Positions 26,840 through 37,936 of a stretch of 64,000 bases of DNA are shown one piece after another. Every line of letters begins with the position of its first letter. Position 1 is the stretch's first letter. Both the position numbers and the translations under genes were made by a program. The stretch comes from JANNOG01 sp031398915 (GTDB lineage Bacteria > Actinomycetota > Actinomycetes > Actinomycetales > JBBAYJ01), in assembly GCA_031398915.1 (NCBI GenBank), contig JANNOG010000032.1, positions 22,026-86,025 of the forward strand, given 5' to 3'. The notes below the pieces were generated by a model that was given only the letters and a program-made list of their open reading frames with translations, did not search any database and was not told the DNA's origin.

Positions 26840-27866
26840 CGGCTACCTGTGACGTCTGCTCGGACAGCGCGGCCAACTGGGCGGCGAGTGAGTCCACCGT
26901 GGCTTGGTCGATCGTGGGTTCGGGGCAGCGCGGCGACGGGAACTGGTTGTCGGGTAGGCAGTAGGGCTGCCAACCGTCGCCGTCACGGAAGGGTTCGAGG
27001 GTGGCGAACAACTCATCGAAGCCGGCGTCGATGTCGGCCAGCAGTTGCGGGTCCGCCGCTTCGAGAGCGGGTCGGAGAGCGTCGATACCGGCCTGAGATC
27101 CTTCGAGGTTGGCGGCGAATGCCCAGAAGTCGGTCTTGGAATAGCGCTCCTCCTCACCCGTGATCTTGCCGAGCGACACCTCCTCGATCAGTTCGGAGGC
27201 ACCGACCGGGATGGCGGCGGGCGGGATCTCGATCTCGGCCAGCTCGGTCTGCAGGGTCTGGAGGTCGGCGTCGAGCTGGTCGGCGAATTCCGCACCGCCC
27301 TCGGTGGTCTCGAGTTCGAAGATCAGGTACTCCAGACGATGCCACCCGGTGAAATCGGGATCGTCCACCCCGGCGAAGTCGTCGACCCGTGAGTCCAGTG
27401 AGCCGTCCAGTTCCTCCACCAGCCCCGCGATGGGTTCGATGTGTTCCCAGCCCACCCGGGAGGGGGCATAGGCGGCCTGCGCCGCGGGCACGTCACCGGC
27501 GCGCACGGCATCCGTCAGCACTCGCGTACCGGTGATGGTCAGTTCGACCTGCTCACTCACGTAGCCGGTGTACTCCTCGACGGCCGCGAGGATCAGTGGG
27601 TCGTCCGTTGCGGCGCTCAGGTCCTCCTCGGACAGCCCTGACCCGGAACCTGCCTCCGACCCGGTGGCCGAGCCGGTGGCCGAACTGACGCCGGACCCGG
27701 ACCCGGACCCCGACCCGGACCCCGACCCGGATCCCGAACCAGCCTCCGACCCGGTGGCATCCAGGTTGCGGACGCTCGCCCCGTCGTCGCTGCAGGCCGC
27801 GAGACCGAGGGTGGCGCAGATCCCCACCACCATGATCGTGGGGAGCTTCGTGACGTGCTGTGACAT
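26820..27866 (-). CDS. EfeM/EfeO-like iron-uptake lipoprotein (imelysin, M75 family)
   Basis: A 348-residue surface lipoprotein with lipobox LAAC (Cys25). A Gly-Ser-rich linker at about 39-77 comes from a DNA repeat. The M75 domain carries HxxE as HRLE (176-179), preceded by WEHIEP (140-145). There is no cupredoxin domain, so it matches EfeM rather than full EfeO. I chose ATG 27866 because GAGG lies 7 bases upstream. The ATG at 27902 has no ribosome site and would place the iron box against the start codon. It is co-transcribed with efeB and probably binds ferric or ferrous iron outside the membrane. Confidence 0.87.
   Translation of the reverse strand: MSQHVTKLPTIMVVGICATLGLAACSDDGASVRNLDATGSEAGSGSGSGSGSGSGSGSGVSSATGSATGSEAGSGSGLSEEDLSAATDDPLILAAVEEYTGYVSEQVELTITGTRVLTDAVRAGDVPAAQAAYAPSRVGWEHIEPIAGLVEELDGSLDSRVDDFAGVDDPDFTGWHRLEYLIFELETTEGGAEFADQLDADLQTLQTELAEIEIPPAAIPVGASELIEEVSLGKITGEEERYSKTDFWAFAANLEGSQAGIDALRPALEAADPQLLADIDAGFDELFATLEPFRDGDGWQPYCLPDNQFPSPRCPEPTIDQATVDSLAAQLAALSEQTSQVAGVLGLA
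27691..27740. repeat. Short 6-bp tandem repeats encoding the Gly-Ser linker of the EfeM-like protein
   Basis: A run of CCGGAC/CCCGAC hexamers encodes alternating Gly and Ser on the minus strand. The frame is kept. The number of units may vary and change the length of the tether between lipid anchor and domain. Confidence 0.7.
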
Positions 27867-27905
27867 GTGGTGGCCTCGCCCGATCCGTCGTCGATGAGTC
27901 ATGAG

Positions 27906-27924
27906 GTAAGTAAGGCGAGCCTAG
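27906..27924. promoter_or_regulatory. DtxR/IdeR-like iron box before efeM-efeB
   Basis: GTAAGTAAGGCGAGCCTAG matches TTAGGTTAGGCTAACCTAA at 13 of 19 positions by my count. It lies 40-58 bases before the chosen EfeM start (27866) and 12 bases after the end of the FAD oxidoreductase gene. Its place ahead of an iron-uptake operon supports a role in iron repression. Confidence 0.6.
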
Positions 27925-27935
27925 CCTAGTGTCGA

Positions 27936-29375
27936 CTAGTCCTGAACGACGTGTTCGGCGAATCGCGCCCGGGCGGCCAGCCAACCCCGGTCGTCGAAGG
28001 ACCCGTCCGAGCGCAGGCAGTCGGCCGCGGCCCACGCCATGGCCAGTGCGTGATGGGTGTTGTCGTGGGCGAACAACCCCTGGCGGCCGAAGGTCAACAG
28101 CCCCGGGAGGGCATCGACCTCGGCCAATGTGTCGTCCAGGGCACCGGCGTAGCCCAGCTCGTACACCGGGTACGCGTGGCGAATCCGCCGGACCACCGCC
28201 TCGATCACCCTGGGTAGCGGGAGTCCGGCGCCGCGCAGGGCGTTCGAGGCCGCCGCTGCCAACTCGCTGTCGGGTGCGCTCCACCACCGGTCGTCGACGT
28301 CGCACGGCAGCTCCGCGCACAGCACGCTGTGACGGCGTGGGTCCAAGGGTGAGTCCCGGTAGTTCGCCGGTTCGCTGATCCGGGTGATCGGCGTGTCGGC
28401 CGAGGGCAGGTAGTGCGCGTCGTACTCGGTGTAGCGGTGCGGCGCACCGGGCGATCGTGGCGATCGTTGCGCGGTGGACACCACCAGGTACACCAGCACC
28501 ATCGAGCGGTGGCGCAGCGCGGGGGCTGGACGTCCCAGCAGCCGGGCCAGTGTGGTCACCGGCACGCTGGACCACACCCGGCTGGCTCGGATCCGGACGT
28601 CGGTCGAGGTCAGTTCCCAGGTTCGGGCCGATGTGGCGCGTAACGACCTGACCGGGCTGGCGAGCATCAGGTCGGCACCGGCGGCTGTTGCGGCCCGGCT
28701 CAATTCCTCCGCGATCCGGCCGAACCCTCCGGCGGGGTAGTAGAAGCTCCGGCTGGAGGCGTCCGCCCCAGCGGTGATCCGGCTCAGCAATTGCGCGGGC
28801 GAGGCGGCTGTGATTCGTCGTCGCGCCTGCTCACCGGCGATCCGGTCGGGTTCGACCCCCCAGATCTTGCGAGCGTAGGGAAAGTAGAACTCCCGTCCCA
28901 TGACCGTGCCCAGACCGGTGCTGACGTGTTCGGCGAACGTGGCGGAGCGCCGGGAGCGGGTGGCCGCCACAGCCGCGCTGGCGGCAGCCGATGCCAAGAA
29001 GCGCGGTGGCAGCGCACGGGCGAGGCCCATCGGGCGCAGCGGGAAGTCCACCCATCGGTCGAACAGCCTGATCCGACCGTGGCGCGGGCGGGTCTGCAGC
29101 TCGTCACCGAGTAGCCGACGCAGGTCCGCCAGGATGGGCGCCGGTGTCGCCGGGTGCAGTCGGTGACTGCCGTGGTCGACCCGTACGCCGGCGACCTCGA
29201 AGGACGCACTCAACCCGCCGACGTACGAGCTACCGTCGAGGACGACCACCCGATGACCACGTCCCGCCAGCCGGTACGCCGCGCCCAGTCCTGCGGGACC
29301 CGCACCGACGATCGCGACGTCGTAGTCGGTGTCCGCGGTGCCGCCCCTCGACGCCTCGTGATCGCTAGGCCGCAT
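27936..29375 (-). CDS. FAD-dependent oxidoreductase, protoporphyrinogen oxidase/UDP-galactopyranose mutase-like
   Basis: A 479-residue flavoprotein. The N-terminal dinucleotide fold is VAIVGAGPAGLGAAYRLAG with GGLSASF shortly after. A mid-region FYFPYARKIWGVEPDRI is typical of a subgroup of amine-oxidase-like FAD proteins often found in surface-sugar clusters. The C-terminal FAD contact is probably GRQGLFAHDNTHHALAMAW. The start at 29375 lies within the last codons of the ferric ATPase gene (11-base overlap), so the two are coupled. The substrate is unknown. Membership of an iron unit hints at heme or siderophore chemistry, but glycan chemistry is equally possible. Confidence 0.8.
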   Translation of the reverse strand: MRPSDHEASRGGTADTDYDVAIVGAGPAGLGAAYRLAGRGHRVVVLDGSSYVGGLSASFEVAGVRVDHGSHRLHPATPAPILADLRRLLGDELQTRPRHGRIRLFDRWVDFPLRPMGLARALPPRFLASAAASAAVAATRSRRSATFAEHVSTGLGTVMGREFYFPYARKIWGVEPDRIAGEQARRRITAASPAQLLSRITAGADASSRSFYYPAGGFGRIAEELSRAATAAGADLMLASPVRSLRATSARTWELTSTDVRIRASRVWSSVPVTTLARLLGRPAPALRHRSMVLVYLVVSTAQRSPRSPGAPHRYTEYDAHYLPSADTPITRISEPANYRDSPLDPRRHSVLCAELPCDVDDRWWSAPDSELAAAASNALRGAGLPLPRVIEAVVRRIRHAYPVYELGYAGALDDTLAEVDALPGLLTFGRQGLFAHDNTHHALAMAWAAADCLRSDGSFDDRGWLAARARFAEHVVQD

Positions 29376-30405
29376 GGGGGACGAGCACGCTGGCCGGCCC
29401 GTCGTAGTCGAGCCGCACCGCATCCCCAACCCGTGCGAGCGGCGCACCCGACATTCGGACTCTGACCCGCTGGTCGTCCAGCTGGACGGTGTAGCTGCAG
29501 TCGTGGCCGTAGAAGTCCACATGTGCGATCACCGCCCTGCCTCCGGGGCTGAGGCGGACGTGCTCGGGCCGCACCACGACCCGGTCACCACGGCCCGCAT
29601 CCACCGGGACTGCGCCGATCAGGGTCTCGACCTGCCGGCTTGCCGTGGTGCCGGCATCGGTCAGGGCGGGGGTGAGCGGCAGGAGATTGGCCTCGCCGAC
29701 GAACGTCGCGACCCAGGCGTCCGAGGGCCGCGCGTACACCTCGGCCGGGGTGCCGGTCTGGCGGATGACCCCGTCACGCATCACCGCGATGCGGTCGCCC
29801 ACGACGAAGGCCTCCTCCTGGTCATGGGTGACGAAGACGCTGGTCATCCCCAGGCGCTTGAGCAATTCGAGGATCTCGGCCCTCACCCGTAGCCGCAACG
29901 TGGTGTCGAGCCCGGTGAACGGTTCGTCGAACAGCAGGATGCGCGGGCGCGGTGCGAGGGCTCGCGCCAAGGCGACTCGCTGGGCCTGGCCACCCGACAG
30001 TTCGTGGGGACGCCGCTGCGCGAGGGGTCCGAGATCGACCATGTCGAGCGCCTCGGCGACTCGGCCGTCGCGAATCTCGGCCCGGGTCAGCCCGTAGGCC
30101 ACATTGGCGGCCACAGTGAGGTGGCCGAACAGCGCCGCATCCTGGAAGACCATGCCGATTCGCCGTCGCTGCGGGGCAACCACCCGGTGTGGCGTGGACA
30201 ACGTCTCACCGTCCACCGTGATGGTCCCGGCGTCCGGTGATTCGAGGCCGGCGATCAGGCGTAGCGCCGTGGTCTTGCCGCAGCCGCTGGGTCCCAACAA
30301 GACCAGCGTGTCGCCCTCGTCGATGTCGAGGGAGCAACCCGCCAGTGCCTGGGTCGTGCCGAAGTGTTTGGTGACACCTGACACATGGACGAACGACTGA
30401 GTCAT
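29365..30405 (-). CDS. Ferric iron ABC transporter ATP-binding protein (FbpC type)
   Basis: A 346-residue ATPase of the iron/polyamine/sulfate class. It has Walker A GPSGCGKTT (38-46), signature LSGGQAQRV, Walker B ILLFDEPFTGLD and switch His in VTHDQEEA. A C-terminal regulatory TOBE-like domain follows (about 240-346). It is the only candidate partner in the window for the ferric receptor and permease at 18936-21525. AGGAGAGG lies 5 bases before the ATG and overlaps a possible iron box. The FAD oxidoreductase follows with an 11-base overlap. Confidence 0.92.
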   Translation of the reverse strand: MTQSFVHVSGVTKHFGTTQALAGCSLDIDEGDTLVLLGPSGCGKTTALRLIAGLESPDAGTITVDGETLSTPHRVVAPQRRRIGMVFQDAALFGHLTVAANVAYGLTRAEIRDGRVAEALDMVDLGPLAQRRPHELSGGQAQRVALARALAPRPRILLFDEPFTGLDTTLRLRVRAEILELLKRLGMTSVFVTHDQEEAFVVGDRIAVMRDGVIRQTGTPAEVYARPSDAWVATFVGEANLLPLTPALTDAGTTASRQVETLIGAVPVDAGRGDRVVVRPEHVRLSPGGRAVIAHVDFYGHDCSYTVQLDDQRVRVRMSGAPLARVGDAVRLDYDGPASVLVPHAA

Positions 30406-30420
30406 GCAAGCCTCTCCTAA
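30402..30420. promoter_or_regulatory. Possible DtxR/IdeR-like box overlapping the ferric ATPase start
   Basis: On the minus strand TTAGGAGAGGCTTGCATGA matches the iron box at 13 of 19 positions by my count. It covers the ribosome site and the ATG. Part of the match comes from the purine-rich ribosome site, so it is weaker evidence than the other two boxes. Confidence 0.4.
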
Positions 30421-30745
30421 GTGGCCTCAATGTACGCCCACCGCCACCTGGGTGTTCGTCGCGGCAGTGGCAGCGACTCACCGTCAGATCGGCTACTCCT
30501 GCCGAGGGAGTCATGTCCACAGTTTGGTGACAGATTTGCCAAATCGTTACTTGCCACCGCATTGTCGGCACGCCAGACGTCCTGCGAAGCGGTCGCTCGC
30601 GACTGCCTAGCCGATATCGCGGGGGCCCGATCCCCGCTGCATCCGGGCCCCGTGTCGTCCACACCCTCGTCCGAGGGTGGGCGCCTGCCCGTGCCGGACG
30701 TGACTCGACGGGATACACGGTTCCTGTCCGACCTGCAGAGGAACC
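30421..30745 (+). other. Gene-free region upstream of the lytic transglycosylase, with strong leader hairpins
   Basis: I see no real gene here; open frames in this stretch lack coding character. CACCCTCG-TC-CGAGGGTG (30662-30679) is a perfect 8-bp hairpin. Upstream, GCGGGG (30619-30624) can pair with CCCCGC (30632-30637). Alternatively GGGGCCCGAT (30622-30631) can pair with ATCCGGGCCCC (30641-30651) with one bulge. These two pairings exclude each other. CGTCC (30656-30660) can also pair with GGACG (30696-30700). This suggests a long structured 5' leader, possibly regulatory. I do not find the conserved ydaO (c-di-AMP) riboswitch core that often precedes such genes. Confidence 0.45.
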
Positions 30746-31603
30746 ATGCAACGACACCTTCACAACCCCTCCCGCCTACCCAGGATTGCCCGGGCCGCCG
30801 CGGCCCTAGGTCTGAGCACCGCTCTGGTCGCAGCCGCTGCCGTGGGCGCCGGGGCCGTCGCGCTACCGAGTTCGTCGGGCGCCGTCGCCATTCCGGCACC
30901 AGCCGAGCAGGATGACCCAGCCGGTGACCCAGCCGGTGATCTGGGCGGTGGTCTGGTTGATGACCTGGCACAGCTACGCGAGCCGGGGTCGTCACGAGAC
31001 GAGGTCCGGCTCCCGGTCGATGCCACCGGTGACGAGCAGGGCATGGGCGACGACACCGCAGCGGCACGCCTCGCCGGTCAGGCGGCTGCCCATCAGCGCG
31101 AACAGGCTGCCATCGAGGCCGAGCGGGTGGCCGCTGAGCAGGCTGCGGCTGCGGCGACCGCCGAGGCTGAGCGGGTAGCGGCTGAGCAGGCTGCCGCGGC
31201 GGCAGCGGCAGAGGCCGCGGCGGAGGCGGAGCGGGTGGCCGCCGAGGCGGAGCGGGTGGCCGCTGAGCAGGCTGCCGAGGCGCAGTCGTTGGGGGTCGAG
31301 CCGGGCACCAACCGAGCGATCGCCGCCGCCATGATCGGTGATTACGGTTGGGGGGCGACGCAGTTCGAGTGCCTGGACGTGCTGTGGCAACGCGAGAGCA
31401 ATTGGAACCACCTGGCCGAGAACCCCTCCAGCGGCGCCTACGGCATTCCCCAGTCCCTACCCGCCAACAAGATGGCAAGTGCCGGCGCGGACTGGCCGAC
31501 CAACCCCGCCACCCAGATCAGCTGGGGCCTGACCTACATCAGCGAGCGGTACGGCAGCCCATGCAGCGCCTGGTCGTTCTGGCAGTCGAACAACTGGTAC
31601 TGA
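30746..31603 (+). CDS. Secreted lytic transglycosylase-like protein (SLT domain) with an Ala/Glu coiled region
   Basis: A 285-residue exported cell-wall enzyme. It has an N-terminal signal (positive residues, hydrophobic 17-40). A highly charged Ala/Glu/Arg region at about 105-180 contains repeats of AERVAAEQAA and probably forms a coiled coil. The SLT-like domain at about 200-285 has the probable catalytic Glu217 in LWQRESNW, then NPSSGAYGIPQSLP and QISWGLTYISERYGSP. This is the usual architecture of actinomycete peptidoglycan transglycosylases. AGAGGAA sits close before the ATG. It is convergent with DedA, 19 bases apart. Confidence 0.9.
   Translation: MQRHLHNPSRLPRIARAAAALGLSTALVAAAAVGAGAVALPSSSGAVAIPAPAEQDDPAGDPAGDLGGGLVDDLAQLREPGSSRDEVRLPVDATGDEQGMGDDTAAARLAGQAAAHQREQAAIEAERVAAEQAAAAATAEAERVAAEQAAAAAAAEAAAEAERVAAEAERVAAEQAAEAQSLGVEPGTNRAIAAAMIGDYGWGATQFECLDVLWQRESNWNHLAENPSSGAYGIPQSLPANKMASAGADWPTNPATQISWGLTYISERYGSPCSAWSFWQSNNWY
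31118..31279. repeat. Imperfect repeats encoding Ala/Glu-rich units of the transglycosylase
   Basis: Variants of GAGGC(T/G)GAGCGGGTGGCCGCTGAG recur four or five times. They encode AERVAAE units separated by Ala runs. The frame is kept throughout. The region would form a rigid helical spacer between the export signal and the catalytic domain. Confidence 0.65.
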
Positions 31604-31622
31604 CGCCCGCCCGGGAGCGCCG

Positions 31623-32282
31623 TCAGATCTGCTCGGGCCGGGTCGTGCGTCCGGCCCGGGCAGCTCGCCATCCCAGGAAGCGGCGCAGCACGAACAGCGC
31701 GACGACGGCGACCAGCACGACTACGACCACGGTCCCCAGCGGGCCCACGTAGTTCTCGACGCGCGGCCACTGTGATCCCAGGGCGTAGCCGGCGAGAATG
31801 AGGGCGCAGTTCCAGACCAGGCTGCCGATCGTCGTGAACAGCGTGAACGTCACCAGCGGCATGCGTGCGACCCCGGCCGGAATCGAGATCAGGCTGCGGA
31901 CACCGGGGATCAATCGGCCGAACAGCACGGCCCACACCCCCCGACGGTCGAACCAGGCGTCAGCGCGATGCACGTCGTCGGCCTTCATCAGCGGAATCCG
32001 TTGTGCCAGCCACGCGAGGCGCTCGGTGCCGACCGCTGCGCCGATCGCGTACAGCGCCAGAGCGCCGACGACCGACCCGGCGGTGGCCCACAGAATCGCC
32101 TCGACCACGGTCAGGCTGCCCCGATACGCGGCGAACCCGGCGAGGGGCAGCACGATCTCACTCGGGATGGGCGGAAACAGGTTCTCGAGCGCGACCAAGA
32201 GGCCGATACCCGGCCCCCCCAGTGAGTCGACGACGTCGACCACCCAGCCGGCGAGCCCGCCCGTCGGACCGGCGGCACTCAT
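31623..32282 (-). CDS. DedA family membrane protein (SNARE-associated/VTT domain)
   Basis: A 219-residue integral membrane protein. It has the DedA motifs ENLFPPIPSEIVLPLAGF near residues 33-50 and the FGRLIPGVRSLISIPAG loop near 121-137, plus four or five hydrophobic segments. Members move or scramble phospholipids or undecaprenyl phosphate in other bacteria. Its start overlaps the fumC stop by 4 bases (ATGA), so it is probably co-expressed with fumC. Confidence 0.92.
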   Translation of the reverse strand: MSAAGPTGGLAGWVVDVVDSLGGPGIGLLVALENLFPPIPSEIVLPLAGFAAYRGSLTVVEAILWATAGSVVGALALYAIGAAVGTERLAWLAQRIPLMKADDVHRADAWFDRRGVWAVLFGRLIPGVRSLISIPAGVARMPLVTFTLFTTIGSLVWNCALILAGYALGSQWPRVENYVGPLGTVVVVVLVAVVALFVLRRFLGWRAARAGRTTRPEQI

Positions 32283-33721
32283 GCGGTGGCCGGGTGCGTC
32301 ATCGACGAGACGTCGAGCAGGCGGTCAAGGTCCGCCTCGGTCAGTCGTCGGCCATCGACGTGACCGAGCGCGATCACTGCCTCTCGGATGGTGATCCGGT
32401 GGGCGAGGGAGTGCTTCGCGACCGCGGCCGCCGCCTCGTAGCCGATGATCCGGTTCAGCGGGGTGACGATCGACGGGCTGGACTCGGCCAGACTGCGACA
32501 CCGCTCGACGTCGGCGGTGATTCCGGCGACGCACCGGTCGGCCAGCAACCGCGTCGAGGTCGCCAGCAGGCGTGCGGACTCCAACGTGTTGCGGGCCATC
32601 ACCGGGATCATCACGTTGAGCTCGAACGTGCCACTGGCTCCCGCCCAGGCCACGGTCGCGTCGTTGCCGATCACCTGGGCACAGACCATCAGCACGGCCT
32701 CGGGCACGACGGGGTTGACCTTTCCCGGCATGATGGAGGATCCCGGTTGCAGGTCGGGCAGGCGCAGCTCGGCCAGTCCCGTCATCGGCCCGGACGCCTT
32801 CCATCGCAGGTCGTTGCAGATCTTGGTGAGGCTGACGGCGACCGAGCGCATCGCGGCCGAGGCCTCGACCAGGCCGTCGCGGGCACCTTGAGCCTCGAAA
32901 TGGTCGCGCGCCCGAGTGATCGGCAATCCGGTCTCGTCGGCCAGTCGAGCGACGACCTGGTCGGCGAAACCCGGGGGAGTGTTGATCCCGGTGCCCACCG
33001 CCGTGCCACCCAACGGGACCTCGCCCACCCGGGGCACCGTCGCGCTCACCCGATCGATGCCGTAGCGGACCTGCGCCGCCCAACCACCGAACTCCTGACC
33101 CAGAGTCACCGGGGTGGCATCCATCAGGTGGGTCCGTCCGGTGGTGACGACGTCGGCCAGCGCCTCGGACTGCGCCGCCAGCGCATCGCCCAGGTGGTGC
33201 AACGCGGGAATCAGGTCCTGGACCAGGGCTTGGGTGAGAGCGAGGTGGACAGACGTCGGAAAGATGTCGTTGCTGGACTGTGAGGCGTTGACGTCGTCGT
33301 TCGGGTGGACCGCCCGACCCAGCAGTTGCGACGCCAGGGTGGCCAGCACCTCGTTGACGTTCATGTTGCTGCTGGTACCCGAGCCCGTCTGGAATACGTC
33401 GACCGGAAACTGCGTCATGTCGGGCGAGTCGATGATCCGCCCGGCTGCTTCGGCGATCGCCTCGGCGGTGTCGCGCCCGATCACACCCAGGTCGGCATTG
33501 ACCAGGGCGGCGGCCTTCTTCACACGTGCCAACGCGACGATGTGACTCGGCTCGAGCCCGCGCCCGCTGATCGGGAAGTTGTCGACCGCCCGCTGCGTCT
33601 GCGCCCGGTAGAGGGCGTCGACCGGAACGTGGACCTCACCCATCGTGTCGCGCTCCACCCGGGTCCTGGGCGGGGTGATTGCCGTTGGCGAGTCGGTGAC
33701 GGTGTCGGGCACGGGCGACAT
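32279..33721 (-). CDS. fumC: Class II fumarate hydratase
   Basis: A 480-residue cytosolic fumarase, converting fumarate to L-malate in the TCA cycle. The superfamily signature GSSIMPGKVNP is at 327-337 (catalytic Ser329). The second catalytic site is GRTHLMDATP (His198), with TGSGTSSNMN at 112-121. Length matches FumC (~465) plus a short N-terminal extension. DedA follows with a 4-base overlap. The UvrA-like gene ends 34 bases upstream. Confidence 0.96.
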   Translation of the reverse strand: MSPVPDTVTDSPTAITPPRTRVERDTMGEVHVPVDALYRAQTQRAVDNFPISGRGLEPSHIVALARVKKAAALVNADLGVIGRDTAEAIAEAAGRIIDSPDMTQFPVDVFQTGSGTSSNMNVNEVLATLASQLLGRAVHPNDDVNASQSSNDIFPTSVHLALTQALVQDLIPALHHLGDALAAQSEALADVVTTGRTHLMDATPVTLGQEFGGWAAQVRYGIDRVSATVPRVGEVPLGGTAVGTGINTPPGFADQVVARLADETGLPITRARDHFEAQGARDGLVEASAAMRSVAVSLTKICNDLRWKASGPMTGLAELRLPDLQPGSSIMPGKVNPVVPEAVLMVCAQVIGNDATVAWAGASGTFELNVMIPVMARNTLESARLLATSTRLLADRCVAGITADVERCRSLAESSPSIVTPLNRIIGYEAAAAVAKHSLAHRITIREAVIALGHVDGRRLTEADLDRLLDVSSMTHPATA

Positions 33722-33755
33722 CCTGACAGGAGCGTGCGGGTGTCGCCCAGTAGGA

Positions 33756-36253
<2,498 letters not shown>

Positions 36254-36257
<4 letters not shown>

Positions 36258-37186
36258 CGTGGTTCCAGCTCGCGCCGCCAGGGCGGGTCGGCACCGGCCC
36301 GGCCGACGGTGATCCCGGCAACGGTGATCGCCCGCTGCATGGCATTCAGCAACGTCTGGGTGTCGATGGTGCGGAGCTGGTCTCGCCGCCCACCACCCAG
36401 CAGGTCGGCGGTCGCGAGCCCGTCGATCAGCCCGGCGCTGAAGGCGTCTCCGGCACCGACGGTGTCGACGACGTCGATCCGTGGCGCGTCCAGGTGCACC
36501 CACCCCGATCGGCAGACGGCATCCGCGCCGCCACCGCCGAGGGTCACCACGACCACGGACGGACCGCGCATCAACCACGAATCCGCGACGTCCATCGGGT
36601 CGGTACCGGGCAGCAGCCAGGCCAGATCCTCGTCGCTGACCTTGACCACGTCGGCCGTCTCGACGAAGGCGAAGATCTTGGCAAGAGTGATGTCCGCCTC
36701 ACCCATCAGTGCTGGGCGGGCGTTCGGGTCGTAGGTGATGGTCGCCTGCCCCATCAACCGGTCCAGCAGCGCCTCGACGGCGGAGGACCCGGGTTGCAGG
36801 ATGGTGGCGATCGAACCGGTGTGAACGACGTCGACTCCCGCCGCCCCGGTGAGGGTGGCCAGATCGCTGGTGGCGACCCGCCACTCGATGTCGAAGTCGT
36901 ACGAGGCTGTGCCGTGTGCGTCGAGGCGGGCACGAGCCACCGATGTCCGCTCTGCCCCCGCGCTTGCCGGGATCACCGTCACGCCGGACGTCTCCAGGTG
37001 CGACAGGATCACCCGCCCGGCGTCGTCGGGGCCCAACCAGGTCAGCAATCGGGCGTCGTGTCCCAAACGAGCCAGGCCGAGCGCGACGTTGGCGGGGCTG
37101 CCACCTGGGTGGGTGCCCAGCGCCTCGTCGTCCGGCCCGGTGACGACATCGAGCAGCGCTTCACCGATCACTAGTCCCCGCGCCAT
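36254..37186 (-). CDS. PfkB-family carbohydrate kinase (fructokinase-like)
   Basis: A 310-residue sugar kinase. The N-terminal substrate motif is GGSPANVALGLARLG (29-43). The C-terminal PfkB signature is DTVGAGDAF (241-249), with D247 as the catalytic base. The GGSPANVA form is common in fructokinases. I chose the ATG at 37186 because conserved sequence begins right there; a GTG at 37225 would add 13 poorly conserved residues. The stop overlaps the UvrA-like start by 4 bases. Confidence 0.88.
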
Positions 37187-37276
37187 GGCGAGCAGGCTAG
37201 CCGGGCTGTCGAATCCCGCAGACACGTCAACTCGACCCGCGGCGGCGTGGCGTCAGCGGGGCGGCATAGTCGTGGG

Positions 37277-37936
37277 ATGACGCAGCTTCCTTCTCCGCCG
37301 CCGGTTGTCCAGCCGCGCCGACGTCGAGGACGCGAGACGGCGTTGGACATGGTGCGCACTCTCGGCGTGATCATCGTGGCCGTCGGGGCCCTGTTGCTGG
37401 TGCTGCCGCAGCCCCCACCCATCGTGCAACCGGGCCCTGATGCCGTGGCGGCCGCCGGCCAGGCGGCCCGGAGTCTGGGGTTCGCGCCGCTCGTCGCGGC
37501 ACCGTCGGACCTGGGCGCCGAGTGGTCGGTGCAGTACGCGCGCATCGAGACCACGGAGGGCGTTCTCCAGTGGAGAGCCGGATACCTCAGTCCGGACGGT
37601 CGACGGGTCGACGTCGAGCAGGCACGCGACGTCACTGTGGAATGGGTCCGCCGCGAGTCGTCACGACCCGCCGCGACGGTCGGCGCGGAGCCGACCGGTG
37701 AGGAGGCCCTCGACCTCGATACCGACCTGGGTGGCAGTGGCGTGGCCCAGGTCGAGGTCGCCGGGGTCGTCTGGTGGCGCATCGAGCGTGGTGACGGTGT
37801 CGTCGCGCTGGTACGACAGGTCGGTGACACGACGGTGATGGTGTCGGTCACGGCACGCCGGGCCCTCGCGGATCAGGAGCGGGTGGCGGCACTGCTGTCA
37901 CCGGCGGACGTGGCCTCGGTGCCGGAACCCTCGTGA
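37277..37936 (+). CDS. DUF4245 domain protein, membrane-anchored
   Basis: A 219-residue protein of unknown function, typical of actinomycetes. A basic Pro/Arg N-terminus precedes one membrane segment at about 36-53 (LGVIIVAVGALLLVLP). The rest, about 60-215, is predicted extracytoplasmic, with LGFAPLVAAPSDLGAEW. I chose the ATG at 37277 over 37247 because a purine-rich GTGGG is just upstream and the family starts here. The 3' end overlaps the convergent xseB by 64 bases. The neighbourhood (fumC, xseAB, ispH) is common for this family in actinomycetes. Confidence 0.85.
   Translation: MTQLPSPPPVVQPRRRRGRETALDMVRTLGVIIVAVGALLLVLPQPPPIVQPGPDAVAAAGQAARSLGFAPLVAAPSDLGAEWSVQYARIETTEGVLQWRAGYLSPDGRRVDVEQARDVTVEWVRRESSRPAATVGAEPTGEEALDLDTDLGGSGVAQVEVAGVVWWRIERGDGVVALVRQVGDTTVMVSVTARRALADQERVAALLSPADVASVPEPS

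Noticed and set aside
30421..30745. c-di-AMP (ydaO) riboswitch
   Set aside because: Expected from gene context, but I could not find the conserved core sequences. Only generic hairpins are seen.
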